This document shows positions 6,530-13,267 of a stretch of DNA of 13,267 nt, piece by piece. A program made the position numbers and the translations under genes. Below the pieces are notes generated by a model, which saw only the letters and a program-made list of their open reading frames with translations, had not been told where the DNA came from and searched no databases. The stretch is from Anaeromyxobacter sp. GTDB taxonomy: Bacteria; Myxococcota; Myxococcia; Myxococcales; Anaeromyxobacteraceae. Each line of letters opens with the position of its first letter. Position 1 is the first letter of the stretch. The stretch covers positions 1 through 13,267 of the forward strand of contig JAHWYA010000010.1 of assembly GCA_020028115.1 (NCBI GenBank). The letters are read 5' to 3'.

Positions 6530-8230
6530 ATGTCCCTGGCTCCGGTCACGCAGAACAAGCCTTCAGAGGCTCCGGTCTCTTCGAAGGGTCAGCCCATCAC
6601 GAAGGAGGAGCGCACCGTCATCATCGCCTCCTCCCTCGGTACCGTCTTCGAATGGTACGACTTTTATCTCTACGGGTCTCTGGCTGCGGTCATCGCGAAG
6701 CAGTTCTTCTCCGGCCTGAACGAGACGAGCCAGTTCATCTTCGCCCTGCTCGCCTTCGCCGCCGGCTTCGCCGTCCGTCCGTTCGGCGCGATCGTGTTCG
6801 GCCGCCTCGGCGACCTGATCGGCCGCAAGTACACCTTCCTCGTCACGATCATGATCATGGGCGGCGCGACGTTCATCGTCGGCCTCCTGCCGTCCTACGC
6901 CAGCATCGGCGTGGCGGCCCCGATCATCCTGATCGGCCTCCGCATGCTGCAGGGCCTCGCGCTCGGCGGCGAGTACGGCGGCGCGGCGACCTACGTCTGC
7001 GAGCACGCGCCGGCGAACAAGCGCGGCTTCTTCACGTCGTGGATCCAGACGACGGCGACGGTCGGCCTGTTCATCTCGCTGCTCGTGATCCTCGGCTGCC
7101 GCATCGCGCTCGGGCCCAAGTTCGACGACTGGGGCTGGCGCATCCCGTTCCTCATCTCGATCATCCTCCTCGGCATCTCCGTCTACATCCGGATGCAGCT
7201 GCAGGAGTCGCCGGTCTTCCAGCGCATGAAGGCCGAGGGCAAGGGCTCGAAGGCGCCGCTCACCGAGTCGTTCCTCCGCTGGGGCAACCTCAAGATCGTG
7301 CTCCTCGCCCTCTTCGGCGGCGTCGCCGGCCAGGCCGTGGTCTGGTACACGGGCATGTTCTACGAGCTGTTCTTCCTCACGCAGACCCTCAAGGTCCCGG
7401 CCCAGCCCGCGAACCTGATGGTGGCCGGCTCGCTCATGCTCGCGACGCCGTTCTTCATCGTGTTCGGCGTCCTCTCCGACAAGATCGGCCGCAAGAAGAT
7501 CATCATGTTCGGCTGCGTCCTCGCGGCCGTGACGTACTTCCCGATCTTCAAGGCGCTCACCAAGGCCGCGAACCCGGCGATCTTCGAGGCCGCCCAGAAC
7601 AACCCGGTCACGGTCGTCGCCTCCGAGGACGACTGCTCGTTCCAGTTCGACCCGGTCGGCAAGCGCAAGTTCACGTCGTCCTGCGACATCGCGAAGGGCT
7701 GGCTCGCCAAGAAGGCGATCCCGTACCGGAACGAGGCCGCTCCGGCCGGCACGATCGCGACCGTCAAGATCGGCGGCATGGCTGCCGTCCCGTCGTTCGA
7801 CGGCCGCACCCTCGCGGCCCCGGACTTCAAGACGCAGATGGGCGCGTTCGACAAGGCGATGGGCGAGAACATCAAGGCCGCGGGCTATCCCGCCGCGGCG
7901 GACATGAGCAAGGTCAACGTCCCGATGGTGGTCTTCCTGCTCTTCATCCTCGCCCTGTACGTGACGATCGTGTACGCGCCGATGGCGGCCTGGCTCGTCG
8001 AGCTCTTCCCGGCCCGCATCCGCTACACGTCGATGTCGCTGCCGTACCACATCGGTAACGGCTGGTTCGGTGGCTTCCTCCCGACGATCGCGTTCGCGAT
8101 GGTCGCGGCGACCGGCGACATCTACTACGGCCTCTGGTACCCGATCGTCATCTCGGTCATGACCGCCGTCATCGGCACGCTGTTCATGCCGGAGACGAAG
8201 GAACGCGACATCTTCCACGACGCCGCGTAG
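6530..8230 (+). CDS. MFS transporter, metabolite:H+ symporter (MHS) family
   Basis: This 566-residue inner-membrane transporter is of the ShiA/KgtP/ProP type. These are proton symporters for carboxylates, shikimate or compatible solutes. Diagnostic marks are GTVFEWYDFYLYG (37-49), the loop motif GRLGDLIGRKYT (91-102), RMLQGLALGGEYGG (138-151) and the second-half repeat SDKIGRKK (316-323). About 120 residues (roughly 342-463) are inserted between membrane helices of the C-terminal half, where simpler relatives have a short loop. The insert is polar, carries two cysteines (C369, C385), and by topology should face the periplasm. The substrate cannot be told; a small organic acid fits the neighbouring ActP-type genes. 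It is divergent from the DUF4212 operon and followed by a strong terminator, so it is probably monocistronic. Confidence 0.93.
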   Translation: MSLAPVTQNKPSEAPVSSKGQPITKEERTVIIASSLGTVFEWYDFYLYGSLAAVIAKQFFSGLNETSQFIFALLAFAAGFAVRPFGAIVFGRLGDLIGRKYTFLVTIMIMGGATFIVGLLPSYASIGVAAPIILIGLRMLQGLALGGEYGGAATYVCEHAPANKRGFFTSWIQTTATVGLFISLLVILGCRIALGPKFDDWGWRIPFLISIILLGISVYIRMQLQESPVFQRMKAEGKGSKAPLTESFLRWGNLKIVLLALFGGVAGQAVVWYTGMFYELFFLTQTLKVPAQPANLMVAGSLMLATPFFIVFGVLSDKIGRKKIIMFGCVLAAVTYFPIFKALTKAANPAIFEAAQNNPVTVVASEDDCSFQFDPVGKRKFTSSCDIAKGWLAKKAIPYRNEAAPAGTIATVKIGGMAAVPSFDGRTLAAPDFKTQMGAFDKAMGENIKAAGYPAAADMSKVNVPMVVFLLFILALYVTIVYAPMAAWLVELFPARIRYTSMSLPYHIGNGWFGGFLPTIAFAMVAATGDIYYGLWYPIVISVMTAVIGTLFMPETKERDIFHDAA

Positions 8231-8247
8231 CCGAGCGCTCGCATCCT

Positions 8248-8285
8248 GGGCCCCCCGCGCACCGTGCGCGGGGGGCCCTTCTCTC
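8248..8285 (+). terminator. Rho-independent terminator after the MFS gene
   Basis: A perfect 14-bp stem (GGGCCCCCCGCGCA and TGCGCGGGGGGCCC) with a 3-base loop is followed by TTCTCTCTT. It starts 17 bases after the MFS stop. The T-tract is interrupted by C, but the stem is very strong. Confidence 0.85.
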
Positions 8286-8364
8286 TTCGTCGCTCATCCC
8301 GTACCCTCATCGCGCGGCGGTCCTCCCTCTCGCCGTCGCAAGACCAGAAATGGAGCTCGAAAAA

Positions 8365-8550
8365 ATGAAGAAGCTCTCCGCTGCCGCCGCCGCCCTGCTC
8401 GCCGCCTCGACCGCGCTCGCGTCGGGTGACTCCGGCACCTCGGGCGTCAACGAGATGTCGCTCACGGGCGCGCAGTTCGGCATGATGGTCGGCGCCCTCG
8501 TCGGCCTCGGCGTCGTGATCTGGCTCGTCGCCAAGGTCGCGAACAAGTAG
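8365..8550 (+). CDS. 61-residue secreted/membrane microprotein, function unknown
   Basis: I do not recognise this family. Residues 1-20 form a clear signal peptide: MKK, an Ala/Leu-rich core, then ALA before SG, so cleavage near 19/20 is likely. A short polar acidic stretch (SGDSGTSGVNE) follows, then a single hydrophobic helix (about 38-55) and a basic tail ending KVANK. The mature product would be about 42 residues, anchored in the membrane with its N-terminus outside. The ATG at 8365 was preferred to an in-frame ATG at 8350 because GGAG (8352-8355) lies 9 bases before it and the signal peptide begins there. It sits between the MFS terminator and its own terminator, so it may have its own promoter, none of which is clear. 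Possible roles are a transporter accessory or envelope peptide. It outwardly resembles filamentous-phage coat proteins, but no phage genes are present. Confidence 0.75.
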   Translation: MKKLSAAAAALLAASTALASGDSGTSGVNEMSLTGAQFGMMVGALVGLGVVIWLVAKVANK

Positions 8551-8556
8551 GACCCG

Positions 8557-8620
8557 CCCGCGCGCTCGCGCGGGTGAGCCGCCGCCGCCGGGGCCCAGGC
8601 CCCGCGGCGGCTTTTTCTTT
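8557..8620 (+). terminator. Double-hairpin terminator after the microprotein gene
   Basis: A first stem (CCCGCGCG and CGCGCGGG, 2-base loop, 8557-8574) starts 6 bases after the stop. A second G/C-rich stem (about 8581-8611, with one bulge) runs directly into TTTTTCTTT. The second hairpin is the likely terminator. It lies between convergent genes, but the other strand has no T-tract, so it is best read as plus-strand. Confidence 0.85.
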
Positions 8621-8624
8621 CGCC

Positions 8625-10100
8625 CTACTCGGGCATGGCGGCGCGGGGCCGGACGACCGTCACGGTGCAGGGCGCCTCGGCCGCGACCTTCGTCGACACC
8701 GTGCCGAGGAGCCGCAGGAACTGGAGCGGCTCCGGGGCGGCATCGGACGACACCCTCGACGACACCGTCCCGAGCATGCCCCGCAGCGCGACGTCGCGGG
8801 GCGGCGCGCCGATCACGATCTGGTCGACCTGGTTCATCCGGGCGAACTTGAGGATCGCGTCGGCCGGCTCGTTCGACTCGATGACGTGGAACGAGATCTG
8901 GCCGGGCTCGAGGGCGAGCGGCTCCGCCCAGTGGCGGAGCACGACGGAGTGCTTGATCCGCTGGCTCGTCGCCGCCTCGTCTTCCGTCTCGCCGCCGAGC
9001 TCGGGCGCCGGCTTGATCACGGTGATGCAGGCGAGCCGCTGCTCCGGCGCGGCGGTCCGGATGCGCCGCACCGCCTCACGGAGCGCGTCGAGCTGGGCGT
9101 CGTCCGCGTGCCGGGTCGCGATCGCGACGAGGACGATGGACGGCCCTGCGAGCCGCTGGGTCGGCTCCGGCGCCTCGCCGGGCTCGAGCCCGACCGCGCG
9201 GAAGTAGCGGCGGAAGACCTTCCACCGGCCGTCGCGCCGGAGCTTCCGCCCCCGGGGTCCGACGCCGATCTGGGCGGGGTCGGCGAGGTCGAACGCGACC
9301 TGCGCGGCGGACGGGTACCGGAGGTCCGGGTTCGGCTCGAGGCAGCGGAGGATCACCTCCTGGAGCCACTCGGGCACCGACTTCGCGATCGCGCGCGGCG
9401 GGACCGGATCGCGCCAGAGGCGCTTCCGGAGCGCCGCGAGCGAGCCCGGCGAGCCGAAGGGGAACCTCCCGGTGGCGAGCTCGTACAGGACGACGCCGAG
9501 GGAGAAGACGTCGCTCCGCGGGTCCCAGCGGACGCCCATCACCTGCTCCGGCGAGATGTAGGGCGCCGAGCCGATGGGGCTGCGGATCTCCTCCGCGAGC
9601 AGGTCCGGGTAGTGGGCGTGGCGGGCGAGGCCGAAGTCGACGAGCACCGCCTCGCCGCCGGAGCGGACGATCACGTTCGACGGCTTCACGTCGAGGTGGA
9701 TCGCCTCCTGGAGGTGGATCCCATGGAGCGCCGTCCCGAGCGCCGCGCCGAGGCGCGCGAGCTCGGCGGGGTCGACGGGCGCCCGCTCCACCCACTCGGC
9801 GAGGGTCCGGCCCTCGATGCGCTCCATCACGATGTACGGCTGGCGGGCGATGTCGCCGGCGGCGACGAACCGCGGCACGAAGGGACCCTTCAGCGCAGCG
9901 TGGACGAGCTGCTCCACCTCGAAGGAGACGACGCTCTCCGCCGGCTCGCCGAAGCCGAGCCGGGGGACCTTCATGACGAGCGGGAAGCCGGGATCCTCCC
10001 GGGCGGTCACGGCGTAGATGATCGCCATGCCGCCTGCGTGGATCTGCTTCTCGATGAGGTAGCCGTCGATCTCGGTGCCGGGATCGAGGAGGGCGCCCAT
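8625..10100 (-). CDS. Bifunctional Ser/Thr protein kinase-universal stress protein fusion
   Basis: This is a 491-residue cytoplasmic protein. The kinase domain spans about 12-270. It has a glycine loop (HAGGMAIIYAV, 21-31), catalytic lysine K44 (LVMK), HLDVKPSN (135-142) with the catalytic Asp137 and Asn142, DFG (155-157) and SPEQ (183-186). The usual Arg of HRD is Leu136, so this is a non-RD kinase; from memory, relatives with this fusion share that. A linker rich in Arg follows, then a universal stress (UspA) domain at about 320-485, ending IVIGAPP...LGTVS...APCTVTVVRP. The kinase would phosphorylate Ser/Thr on unknown targets, and the Usp part may bind ATP. The start ATG overlaps the stop of the phosphoesterase gene (TGATG), with GGGGGGAG just before it. 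A longer open frame into that gene was rejected. The C-terminus carries an internal duplication, LGTVSSRV (443-450) and LGTVSTKV (465-472). Confidence 0.92.
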   Translation of the reverse strand: MGALLDPGTEIDGYLIEKQIHAGGMAIIYAVTAREDPGFPLVMKVPRLGFGEPAESVVSFEVEQLVHAALKGPFVPRFVAAGDIARQPYIVMERIEGRTLAEWVERAPVDPAELARLGAALGTALHGIHLQEAIHLDVKPSNVIVRSGGEAVLVDFGLARHAHYPDLLAEEIRSPIGSAPYISPEQVMGVRWDPRSDVFSLGVVLYELATGRFPFGSPGSLAALRKRLWRDPVPPRAIAKSVPEWLQEVILRCLEPNPDLRYPSAAQVAFDLADPAQIGVGPRGRKLRRDGRWKVFRRYFRAVGLEPGEAPEPTQRLAGPSIVLVAIATRHADDAQLDALREAVRRIRTAAPEQRLACITVIKPAPELGGETEDEAATSQRIKHSVVLRHWAEPLALEPGQISFHVIESNEPADAILKFARMNQVDQIVIGAPPRDVALRGMLGTVSSRVSSDAAPEPLQFLRLLGTVSTKVAAEAPCTVTVVRPRAAMPE

Positions 10101-10846
10101 CACTCCCCCCGCTCGAGGCGGCGCGCGAGGCTCTCCGGCAGGCCCGCGGCCCGGACCTTCGACGCGGCGGCGCGCCAGTCGTAGGGGACGCGGTGGAACG
10201 TGAGCGCTGGGCGGTCGGTGTCGAGCATGGCGTAGCAGGCGGCGGTGTTCCCGTCTCGCGGCTGCCCCGCCGACCCCACCACCGCGAGCCACCGCCGGTG
10301 CGCGGGCACCGGGATGGCGACCCCGGAGACGGGGCGGAACGCGACCGGCCGAGCCGCCGAGCCCACAGTGTACAGCACGGGCTCGTGCACGTGGCCGCAG
10401 AAGACCCAGCTCGCCGGGGCCGACGCCTCGAGGCCCGCGGCCGCGCGCGCGGGGTCCGTCACGTAGAGCCACTCGTGAGGCTGCTCCGGGCTCGCGTGCA
10501 CGAGGAAGAGCCCGTCCTCGCGCACCGTGAGCGGCAGCGCGGCGAGGAAGGCGCGCTGCCCGTCGGAGAGGTGCGCGCGGGTCCAGGCGATCGCACGCTC
10601 GGCCGCCTGGTGCATCGACTCCGATTGGCCCGCGAGCGCGGCCTCGTCGTGGTTTCCCTTCACCGCGAGCGCACCCCGCTCGACGTACCCGCGCACGAGA
10701 TCCACGACCGCGCCCGGATCGGCGCCGTAGCCGACGAGGTCGCCGAGGAACGCGTACCGCTCGGCCCCCTGCGACTCCGCGTGTTCGAGGCAGGCGCGCA
10801 GCGCCTCGAGGTTCGCGTGCACGTCGGCGAGGAGCGCGAGCTTCAT
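10100..10846 (-). CDS. Calcineurin-like metallophosphoesterase
   Basis: This 248-residue cytoplasmic hydrolase of the metallophosphoesterase superfamily has all the expected dimetal ligands: D8 and H10 (LADVHANLEAL), D36 (GDLVGYG), N65 and H66 (GNHD), H117 (LVHASP), and H152 and H154 (GHVH). The spacing fits single-domain bacterial enzymes related to the YfcE/PrpE-like group. They hydrolyse phosphodiesters or phosphoproteins, and the substrate here cannot be told. The ATG at 10846-10844 begins with MKLALLADVHAN, the standard family start. The ribosome site is weak (GAG about 8 bases upstream). An open frame extends to 11113 but adds unrelated arginine-rich sequence. Its stop is coupled to the kinase start (TGATG), so the two are made together. 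This makes a phosphatase role against kinase products attractive, but only by inference. Confidence 0.9.
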   Translation of the reverse strand: MKLALLADVHANLEALRACLEHAESQGAERYAFLGDLVGYGADPGAVVDLVRGYVERGALAVKGNHDEAALAGQSESMHQAAERAIAWTRAHLSDGQRAFLAALPLTVREDGLFLVHASPEQPHEWLYVTDPARAAAGLEASAPASWVFCGHVHEPVLYTVGSAARPVAFRPVSGVAIPVPAHRRWLAVVGSAGQPRDGNTAACYAMLDTDRPALTFHRVPYDWRAAASKVRAAGLPESLARRLERGE

Positions 10847-10917
10847 CTTGGATCTCGCCGTCCATCCTCCCACCACGGCGCGCCGCGGGGGGGCTCCACG
10901 AGCGGTACGGGGGGCAG

Positions 10918-10946
10918 AAGCTACCCGAAACGGTCGAAAACGACAA
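10918..10946 (-). promoter_or_regulatory. Candidate sigma-70-like promoter for phosphoesterase-kinase
   Basis: On the minus strand TTGTCG (10946-10941) and TAGCTT (10923-10918) are 17 bases apart. They match 4 and 3 of 6 consensus bases. Position and spacing fit, but the -10 is weak, so this is tentative. Confidence 0.3.
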
Positions 10947-11038
10947 ACCTGCGTTCGCGTCGCACGAGTTGCGCGCACCTTTTTCGGCGCCGCTTTTCGT
11001 CGACCTGACCCGCCCAATATCAATTGATGGACGTCAGC

Positions 11039-11052
11039 AAATCGCGCAATTT
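11039..11052. promoter_or_regulatory. Imperfect palindrome, candidate operator before DUF485-actP
   Basis: AAATCGCGCAATTT matches its reverse complement at 12 of 14 positions. Its first 10 bases, AAATCGCGCA, recur exactly at 6371-6380 in the other divergent control region. It lies about 16 bases upstream of the candidate -35 at 11068. Confidence 0.4.
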
Positions 11053-11067
11053 TCTGCATTGAGGCAC

Positions 11068-11097
11068 TTCTCACGGCGCAAATCGAAGTGTTATACG
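11068..11097 (+). promoter_or_regulatory. Candidate sigma-70-like promoter for DUF485-actP
   Basis: TTCTCA (11068-11073) and TATACG (11092-11097) are 18 bases apart. Each matches 4 of 6 consensus bases, and the pair ends about 36 bases before the DUF485 start. Plausible but unproven. Confidence 0.35.
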
Positions 11098-11133
11098 CTC
11101 CGGGCCGCGTCACCGAGTTCCGGAGGAACCACC

Positions 11134-11469
11134 ATGTCGAATGTCGCCGCCAAGGCGGAGAAGAGCACGCAGAAGTCGGTCCACGAGGTGATCGAGTCGC
11201 CTCAGTTCAAGGCGCTCGTCGCGAAGCGCTGGTCGGTGAGCATGGCGCTCCTCGTCCTGCTCTTCGTCTCCTACTACGGCTACATCATCCTCGTCGCGAC
11301 CGCGAAGGACTTCGTCTCCCAGAAGGTGGGCGAGGTGACCACGCTCGCGATCCCGCTGGGCATCGCCGCCATCGTCCTCGCGTGGGCGCTCACCGCGTTC
11401 TACGTCGCGTGGGCGAACAAGTCGTACGACCCCGAGGTCGAGCGGCTCAAGGGCCAGCTGAAGCACTGA
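11134..11469 (+). CDS. yjcH: DUF485 membrane protein, YjcH-like partner of ActP
   Basis: This 111-residue inner-membrane protein has a charged N-terminus, then SPQFKALVAKRW (22-33), the DUF485 signature preceding the first helix. Two membrane helices follow at about 36-56 and 70-93, with a short basic/acidic cytoplasmic tail. DUF485 proteins of the YjcH type are encoded just upstream of ActP acetate symporters, as here, and are thought to be accessory subunits; their precise role is unknown. GGAGG (11122-11126) lies 7 bases before the ATG. The ActP gene begins 34 bases after the stop with its own ribosome site, and no terminator intervenes, so the two genes form an operon. Confidence 0.93.
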   Translation: MSNVAAKAEKSTQKSVHEVIESPQFKALVAKRWSVSMALLVLLFVSYYGYIILVATAKDFVSQKVGEVTTLAIPLGIAAIVLAWALTAFYVAWANKSYDPEVERLKGQLKH

Positions 11470-11503
11470 TCCCCTTCCTCACCCCCTGACAGGAGAACCG
11501 CCC

Positions 11504-13105
11504 ATGCTCCAGCCCGGCGCGATCATGCAGTCCCTGCTCTCGACGGCCCCGGCCGCCCCCATGGAATCGACGCTCGGGAAGCCGACCGCCGCCTCCATCG
11601 GCTTCTTCTTCGCGATCGTCCTCGTGACGCTCGTCATCACCTACTTCGCCGCCCGCAAGACGAAGACCTCGTCCGAGTTCTACGCGGCCGGCCGCTCGGT
11701 CTCGGCGCTCCAGAACGGCTTCGCCCTCGCCGGCGACTACATGTCCGCCGCCTCGTTCCTCGGCATCTCGGGCATGGTCGCGCTGAGCGGCTACGACGGC
11801 ATGATCTACGCGACCGGCTGGCTCGTCGGCTGGCCCGCGCTCATGTTCCTCGTCGCCGAGCCGCTCCGGAACCTCGGCAAGTTCACCTTCGCGGACGTGG
11901 TCGCCTTCCGGCTCCGCAACCGCCCGGTCCGCATCGCGGCCGCCATCGGCGGCATCCTGACGGTGCTCTTCTACACGATCGCCCAGATGGTCGGCTCGGG
12001 CTCGCTCATCGCCCTCATGTTCGGCCTCAAGTACGAGTACGCCGAGATCATCGTCGGCGCCGTGATGCTCGCCTACGTGCTCTTCGGCGGCATGCTCGCG
12101 ACGACCTGGGTGCAGATCATCAAGGCGGGCCTCCTCCTCGTCGGCGTGACGCTCCTCACCGCGCTCACCCTCTCCAAGTTCAACTGGAGCCCGACCGAGC
12201 TCTACTCGCAGGTCGTGGCCAAGTACGGCCCCACGGCCCTCCAGCCGGGCGGCATCGTGGCGAGCCCCATCGAGGCCGTCTCCCTCGGCCTCGCGCTCAT
12301 GTTCGGCCTCCTCGGCCTCCCGCACATCCTCATGCGGTTCTACACGGTGCCGGACGCGAAGGCCGCCCGGAAGTCGGTGCTCTACGCCACCGGCCTCATC
12401 GGCTACTTCTACGTGATCATCCCGATCGTCGGGTTCGGCGCGTCGGTCCTGGTCTCCCGCGACACGATCAAGCTGCCGGCGTTCGGCGGCGGCGGCAACA
12501 TGGCCGCCCCGCTCCTCGCCGAGCTCCTCGGCGGCACGGCGTTCCTCGGCTTCATCGCGGCGGTCGCCTTCGCGACGATCCTCGCGGTGGTCGCGGGCCT
12601 CACGCTCGCCGGCGCCTCCGCCTACTCCCACGACATCTACGTGTCCGTCATCAAGGGCGGGCACGCGACGGAGGAGGAGCAGGTGAAGGCGGCGAAGATC
12701 GCCACGGTCGTCTTCGGCGTCGCCGCCGTCGGCCTCGGCATCCTCTTCAAGGGCCAGAACGTCGCGTTCATGGTCGGCCTCGCGTTCGCGATCGCCGCCT
12801 CCGCGAACTTCCCCGCGCTGCTCATGTCGATCACCTGGAAGCGGTTCACGACCCAGGGCGCGGTGTGGTCGATCCTCGTCGGCGCGCTGTCGTCCTGCAC
12901 GATGATCCTCCTCTCGAAGACGGTCTGGGTGGACGTCCTCAAGTTCGAGAACGCGATCTTCCCGATGAAGAACCCCGCCATCTTCTCGATGACGGCGGCC
13001 TTCGGGGTCGGCATCGTGGTCTCGCTCCTGACGCCCGAGAAGGAGGCGCAGGAGAAGTTCGAGGAGGAGAAGCTCCGGACCTACCTCGGCGTCGGCGCGG
13101 AGTAG
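11504..13105 (+). CDS. actP: ActP-like cation/acetate symporter
   Basis: This 533-residue inner-membrane protein of the sodium:solute symporter family has about 13 hydrophobic segments. It carries FYAAGRSVSALQNGFALAGDYMSAASFLG (in part at 59-87), GLLGLPHILMRFYTVPD (268-284) and the VAGLTLAGASAYSHDIY segment (363-379) typical of ActP. ActP takes up acetate and other short monocarboxylates with a cation. The DUF485 gene directly upstream strongly supports ActP over other SSS members. Three nearby methionines (residues 1, 8, 20) could start translation; the first is chosen because AGGAG (11491-11495) lies 8 bases before it. The tail is charged (EKEAQEKFEEEKLRTYLG) and cytoplasmic. A strong terminator follows. 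Acetate as substrate is family knowledge, not seen here. Confidence 0.93.
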   Translation: MLQPGAIMQSLLSTAPAAPMESTLGKPTAASIGFFFAIVLVTLVITYFAARKTKTSSEFYAAGRSVSALQNGFALAGDYMSAASFLGISGMVALSGYDGMIYATGWLVGWPALMFLVAEPLRNLGKFTFADVVAFRLRNRPVRIAAAIGGILTVLFYTIAQMVGSGSLIALMFGLKYEYAEIIVGAVMLAYVLFGGMLATTWVQIIKAGLLLVGVTLLTALTLSKFNWSPTELYSQVVAKYGPTALQPGGIVASPIEAVSLGLALMFGLLGLPHILMRFYTVPDAKAARKSVLYATGLIGYFYVIIPIVGFGASVLVSRDTIKLPAFGGGGNMAAPLLAELLGGTAFLGFIAAVAFATILAVVAGLTLAGASAYSHDIYVSVIKGGHATEEEQVKAAKIATVVFGVAAVGLGILFKGQNVAFMVGLAFAIAASANFPALLMSITWKRFTTQGAVWSILVGALSSCTMILLSKTVWVDVLKFENAIFPMKNPAIFSMTAAFGVGIVVSLLTPEKEAQEKFEEEKLRTYLGVGAE

Positions 13106-13129
13106 CCCGACCGATCAAGGCGGAACCTC

Positions 13130-13166
13130 GAGGCGGGGGCCATTCGGCCCCCGCCTCTTTCTATTT
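13130..13166 (+). terminator. Rho-independent terminator after actP
   Basis: A perfect 12-bp stem (GAGGCGGGGGCC and GGCCCCCGCCTC) with the loop ATTC is followed by TTTCTATTT. It starts 24 bases after the stop. Confidence 0.9.
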
Positions 13167-13170
13167 GGGG

Positions 13171-13267
<97 letters not shown>

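Larger units (their letters stand above)
10847..11133. other. Divergent intergenic control region
   Basis: These 287 bases separate the divergent phosphoesterase-kinase and DUF485-ActP operons. The stretch from about 10920 to 11095 is clearly richer in A+T than any other part of the window. It holds candidate promoters for both directions, a 10-bp palindrome ATCAATTGAT (11019-11028) and an imperfect palindrome AAATCGCGCAATTT (11039-11052). No small reading frame with a ribosome site was found in it. Confidence 0.75.

Noticed and set aside
8365..8550. Filamentous phage major coat protein
   Set aside because: The layout (signal peptide, acidic stretch, helix, basic end) is similar, but no phage replication, assembly or Zot-like gene is present and no sequence motif is shared.
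10101..10946. N-terminal extension of the kinase to 773 residues
   Set aside because: The extension overlaps the phosphoesterase gene in another frame and is low-complexity Arg/Ala. The ATG at 10100 has a coupled stop/start and fits the kinase family start.

Overview
The window is about 70% G+C with strong third-position G/C bias, almost fully coding, and consists of two transport/regulation clusters plus a kinase cluster. The gene families (ActP with DUF485, VC_2705-type symporter with DUF4212, DUF294 proteins, a Ser/Thr kinase fused to a universal stress domain) and the GGTCGAGG/GGTCGGGG hexamer arrays suggest a high-GC proteobacterium or myxobacterium-like organism. An Anaeromyxobacter-type acetate user is my best guess. 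It is inferred from style, not from a marker gene.

Layout. (1) Positions 6266 down to 1, minus strand: an apparent five-gene operon. It runs DUF4212 small subunit, VC_2705-type sodium:solute symporter, two tandem paralogous cNMP-like/CBS/DUF294 proteins joined by a 1-base stop/start overlap, and a DnaQ-like 3'-5' exonuclease cut by the left window edge. A hexamer repeat array lies between the symporter and the first DUF294 gene. (2) 6267-6529: divergent control region with a perfect 16-bp palindrome and a perfect 9-bp inverted repeat. (3) 6530-8230, plus strand: MHS-family (ShiA/KgtP/ProP-like) MFS transporter with a large extra-membrane insertion, followed by a strong terminator. (4) 8365-8550, plus strand: 61-residue signal-peptide/transmembrane microprotein of unknown function with its own terminator. 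(5) 10846 down to 8625, minus strand: a calcineurin-like phosphoesterase translationally coupled (TGATG) to a protein kinase-universal stress protein fusion. (6) 10847-11133: divergent control region, the least G+C-rich stretch seen. (7) 11134-13105, plus strand: DUF485 (YjcH-like) and ActP-like cation/acetate symporter, then a terminator and a second, G-quadruplex-prone hexamer array running off the right edge.

How the parts fit. The region looks like a small-carboxylate uptake locus. Two sodium:solute symporters each have a two-helix partner subunit, and a third (MHS) transporter lies between them. Potential signalling proteins surround them: two DUF294 nucleotidyltransferase-like sensors, a kinase-Usp fusion and a phosphoesterase. 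The two control regions share the motif (A/T)TCGCGCAA, so a common regulator is possible. No RNA genes, insertion sequences, CRISPR arrays or integrase genes were seen.
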